7,016 nucleotides of DNA from an uncultured Elusimicrobiales bacterium (GTDB lineage Bacteria; Elusimicrobiota; Elusimicrobia; Elusimicrobiales; Elusimicrobiaceae). Below the pieces are notes generated by a model that was not told the origin of the DNA, did no database searches, and saw only the letters and a program-made list of their open reading frames with translations. The position numbers were made by a program, and so were the translations under genes. Location: assembly GCA_934644855.1 (NCBI GenBank), contig CAKUDJ010000039.1, positions 1 to 7,016 of the forward strand, in the 5' to 3' direction. Positions 6,340 through 7,016 of this stretch are shown here, piece by piece (the stretch's first letter is position 1; every line of letters begins with the position of its first letter).

Positions 6340-6922
6340 TTTGGTAAAATTAATAGCAAGGGTTTATTTTAGAACCTTTTATGATTTTAAGGTGGAGGGG
6401 TTGGAAAACATCCCCAAAACCGGCGCTCTTATTATTGCGGGCAACCATTTGTCTAATGCGGACCCGCCGGCAATCGGTGCTTTTGCGGGCACGGTGCGTG
6501 ATTCGCGCTTTGTGGCCAAAAAAGAGCTTTTTTCCGTGCCCGGGCTGGGGTGGTTTTTCCGCCGCAGCGGGTATATAGCGGTGGACCGTGCGCGCAATAT
6601 GAAGGCTTTTGAAGCTTTGCAAGAAGTGGAAGAAGCTTTGCAAAAGGGGCAAAGCGTAGTAATGTTCCCGGAAGGCACGCGCTCTAAAGACGGCAAGCCC
6701 CGCCCGCCCAAAAGCGGTGTAGGGTACTTGGTGTACCACACGGGGGCCCCGGTGCTTCCGGTAAAGGTGGAAGGCACGTTCGGTTGGCCGTGGGTACGCA
6801 AAATCCGCGTGAAATTCGGTACCGTGATGCACCTGGCAAAAGATGAATCGCAAGAGCCGAAAGAGCAGTACAAACGTTTTTCAAAAGAAATAATGGATGC
6901 AATCCTATCAATTAATATCTAA
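6329..6922 (+). CDS. plsC: 1-acyl-sn-glycerol-3-phosphate acyltransferase (PlsC family)
   Basis: PlsC-type enzymes transfer an acyl chain to lysophosphatidic acid, making phosphatidic acid, at the inner face of the cytoplasmic membrane. The 197-residue product carries the family motifs in order: NHLSNAD with the catalytic H-x4-D (His40, Asp45), a substrate-binding region around GYIAVDR, FPEGTRS (113-119), and APVLPVKVEG (motif IV). The N-terminus (LLNLVKLIARVYFRTFYDF) is hydrophobic and basic and suits membrane association. It is on the short side for the family but has all four blocks. The ATG at 6329 overlaps the end of cmk by 11 bases in another frame, with GGAGAAG at 6312-6318, ten bases upstream, as the ribosome-binding site. 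Exact acyl donor and acceptor cannot be read from sequence. The cmk-plsC pairing is common, and both feed phospholipid synthesis. Confidence 0.93.
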   Translation: MLLNLVKLIARVYFRTFYDFKVEGLENIPKTGALIIAGNHLSNADPPAIGAFAGTVRDSRFVAKKELFSVPGLGWFFRRSGYIAVDRARNMKAFEALQEVEEALQKGQSVVMFPEGTRSKDGKPRPPKSGVGYLVYHTGAPVLPVKVEGTFGWPWVRKIRVKFGTVMHLAKDESQEPKEQYKRFSKEIMDAILSINI

Positions 6923-6970
6923 CGGAGGTTTACGCAGCTTGCCTCACCCGGCGAGCTGTAATAAGGACTT
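6923..6970 (+). promoter_or_regulatory. Structured leader of the last gene: free Shine-Dalgarno plus hairpin
   Basis: GGAGG lies at 6924-6928, over 40 bases before the ATG at 6971, too far to serve it directly. It is followed by a strong stem: GCAGCTTGCC (6934-6943) with GGCGAGCTGT (6950-6959), ten pairs including two G-U wobbles, with loop TCACCC. No T-run follows, so it is not an intrinsic terminator. CCTC at 6942-6945 is complementary to GAGG at 6925-6928, so an alternative fold could hide the Shine-Dalgarno. The nearer AAGGA (6963-6967) is only 3 bases from the ATG, unusually close. If the downstream gene is rpsA, this could be an autoregulatory site, since S1 represses its own mRNA in E. 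coli. That last step is inference. Confidence 0.5.
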
Positions 6971-6974
6971 ATGA
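6939..6974 (+). CDS. Possible 11-codon leader peptide overlapping the next start
   Basis: A TTG at 6939 stands 10 bases after GGAGG (6924-6928) and opens an 11-codon frame (MPHPASCNKDL) ending in TGA at 6972-6974. That stop overlaps the ATG of the following gene as ATGA, a classic arrangement for stop-start translational coupling. The TTG lies inside the hairpin stem, so initiation could be limited by structure. The frame is short and could be chance; the ideal spacing and the ATGA overlap are the only support. No function is proposed for the peptide itself. Confidence 0.3.
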   Translation: MPHPASCNKDL

Positions 6975-7016
6975 CGACAAACGAAGAAATTAAAAATACG
7001 GAAGACACAATTAACG
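6971..7016 (+). CDS. Start of a gene cut by the window edge, possibly ribosomal protein S1
   Basis: Only 15 codons are visible (MTTNEEIKNTEDTIN), acidic and polar, with no domain to identify. The position after cmk-plsC is where rpsA (30S ribosomal protein S1) is often found, and S1 proteins frequently begin with an acidic, poorly conserved tail. The name is an inference from gene order and is not shown by the sequence. The ATG at 6971 overlaps the stop of a possible leader peptide, and AAGGA lies 3 bases upstream. Confidence 0.5.
   Translation, partial: MTTNEEIKNTEDTIN

Noticed and set aside
6350..6873. Two overlapping minus-strand frames (167 and 164 codons) opposite plsC
   Set aside because: Both are shadows in alternative frames of a conserved acyltransferase, with low-complexity, motif-free translations.
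1..7016. CRISPR arrays, insertion sequences, attachment sites, toxin-antitoxin or defence genes
   Set aside because: No regularly spaced repeats, transposase motifs or defence-type domains were seen by eye. The whole window is accounted for by housekeeping genes and short gaps.

Overview
The window is a bacterial chromosomal segment with all genes on the + strand, densely packed, carrying core housekeeping genes and no mobile elements. In order it holds: the 3' end of an unrecognised gene; smpB (trans-translation); a tRNA-Leu(CAG); the division genes ftsQ, ftsA and ftsZ; a PilT-family retraction ATPase; cmk (CMP kinase); a PlsC-family acyltransferase; and the first codons of a gene that position suggests is rpsA (ribosomal protein S1). 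The gene order, protein style and roughly balanced base composition with A/T-rich gaps fit a Gram-negative, diderm-like lineage. My best guess is a gut member of Elusimicrobiota, but this rests on recollection of the lineage and not on a search.

Region 1 (1-1140): the upstream gene ends at 544. It is followed by a stem-loop (557-593) that reads as its terminator. smpB begins at 611 with a TG-n-TATGAT extended -10 box only 6 bases before its ATG, so its mRNA is probably leaderless. smpB is closed by a short GC hairpin with a U-run (about 1098-1121).

Region 2 (1141-4546): a promoter at 1141-1169 drives a class II tRNA-Leu. ftsQ starts 22 bases after the tRNA with no visible Shine-Dalgarno, so tRNA and division genes probably share a transcript. 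A second promoter-like element with a perfect TATAAT sits just after ftsQ and could feed ftsA-ftsZ. ftsA and ftsZ are tightly coupled: the ftsZ Shine-Dalgarno AGGAGG overlaps the ftsA stop codon. FtsQ, FtsA and FtsZ together form the core of the divisome: FtsZ polymerises, FtsA tethers it to the membrane, and FtsQ links it to the periplasmic wall-synthesis complex. The mur/ddl genes that often flank them are not in this window.

Region 3 (4547-7016): pilT, cmk and plsC follow with gaps or overlaps of 20, 0 and -11 bases, so they look like one operon. The run cmk-plsC-(rpsA) is a familiar bacterial neighbourhood. Between plsC and the last gene lies a 48-base leader. It holds a free GGAGG, a stable hairpin, and an 11-codon TTG-initiated reading frame whose stop overlaps the next ATG (ATGA), a candidate translational control element.

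I see no wholly new system. The most interesting items are the regulatory joints between genes: leaderless smpB, the tRNA-headed division operon, and the leader before the putative rpsA.
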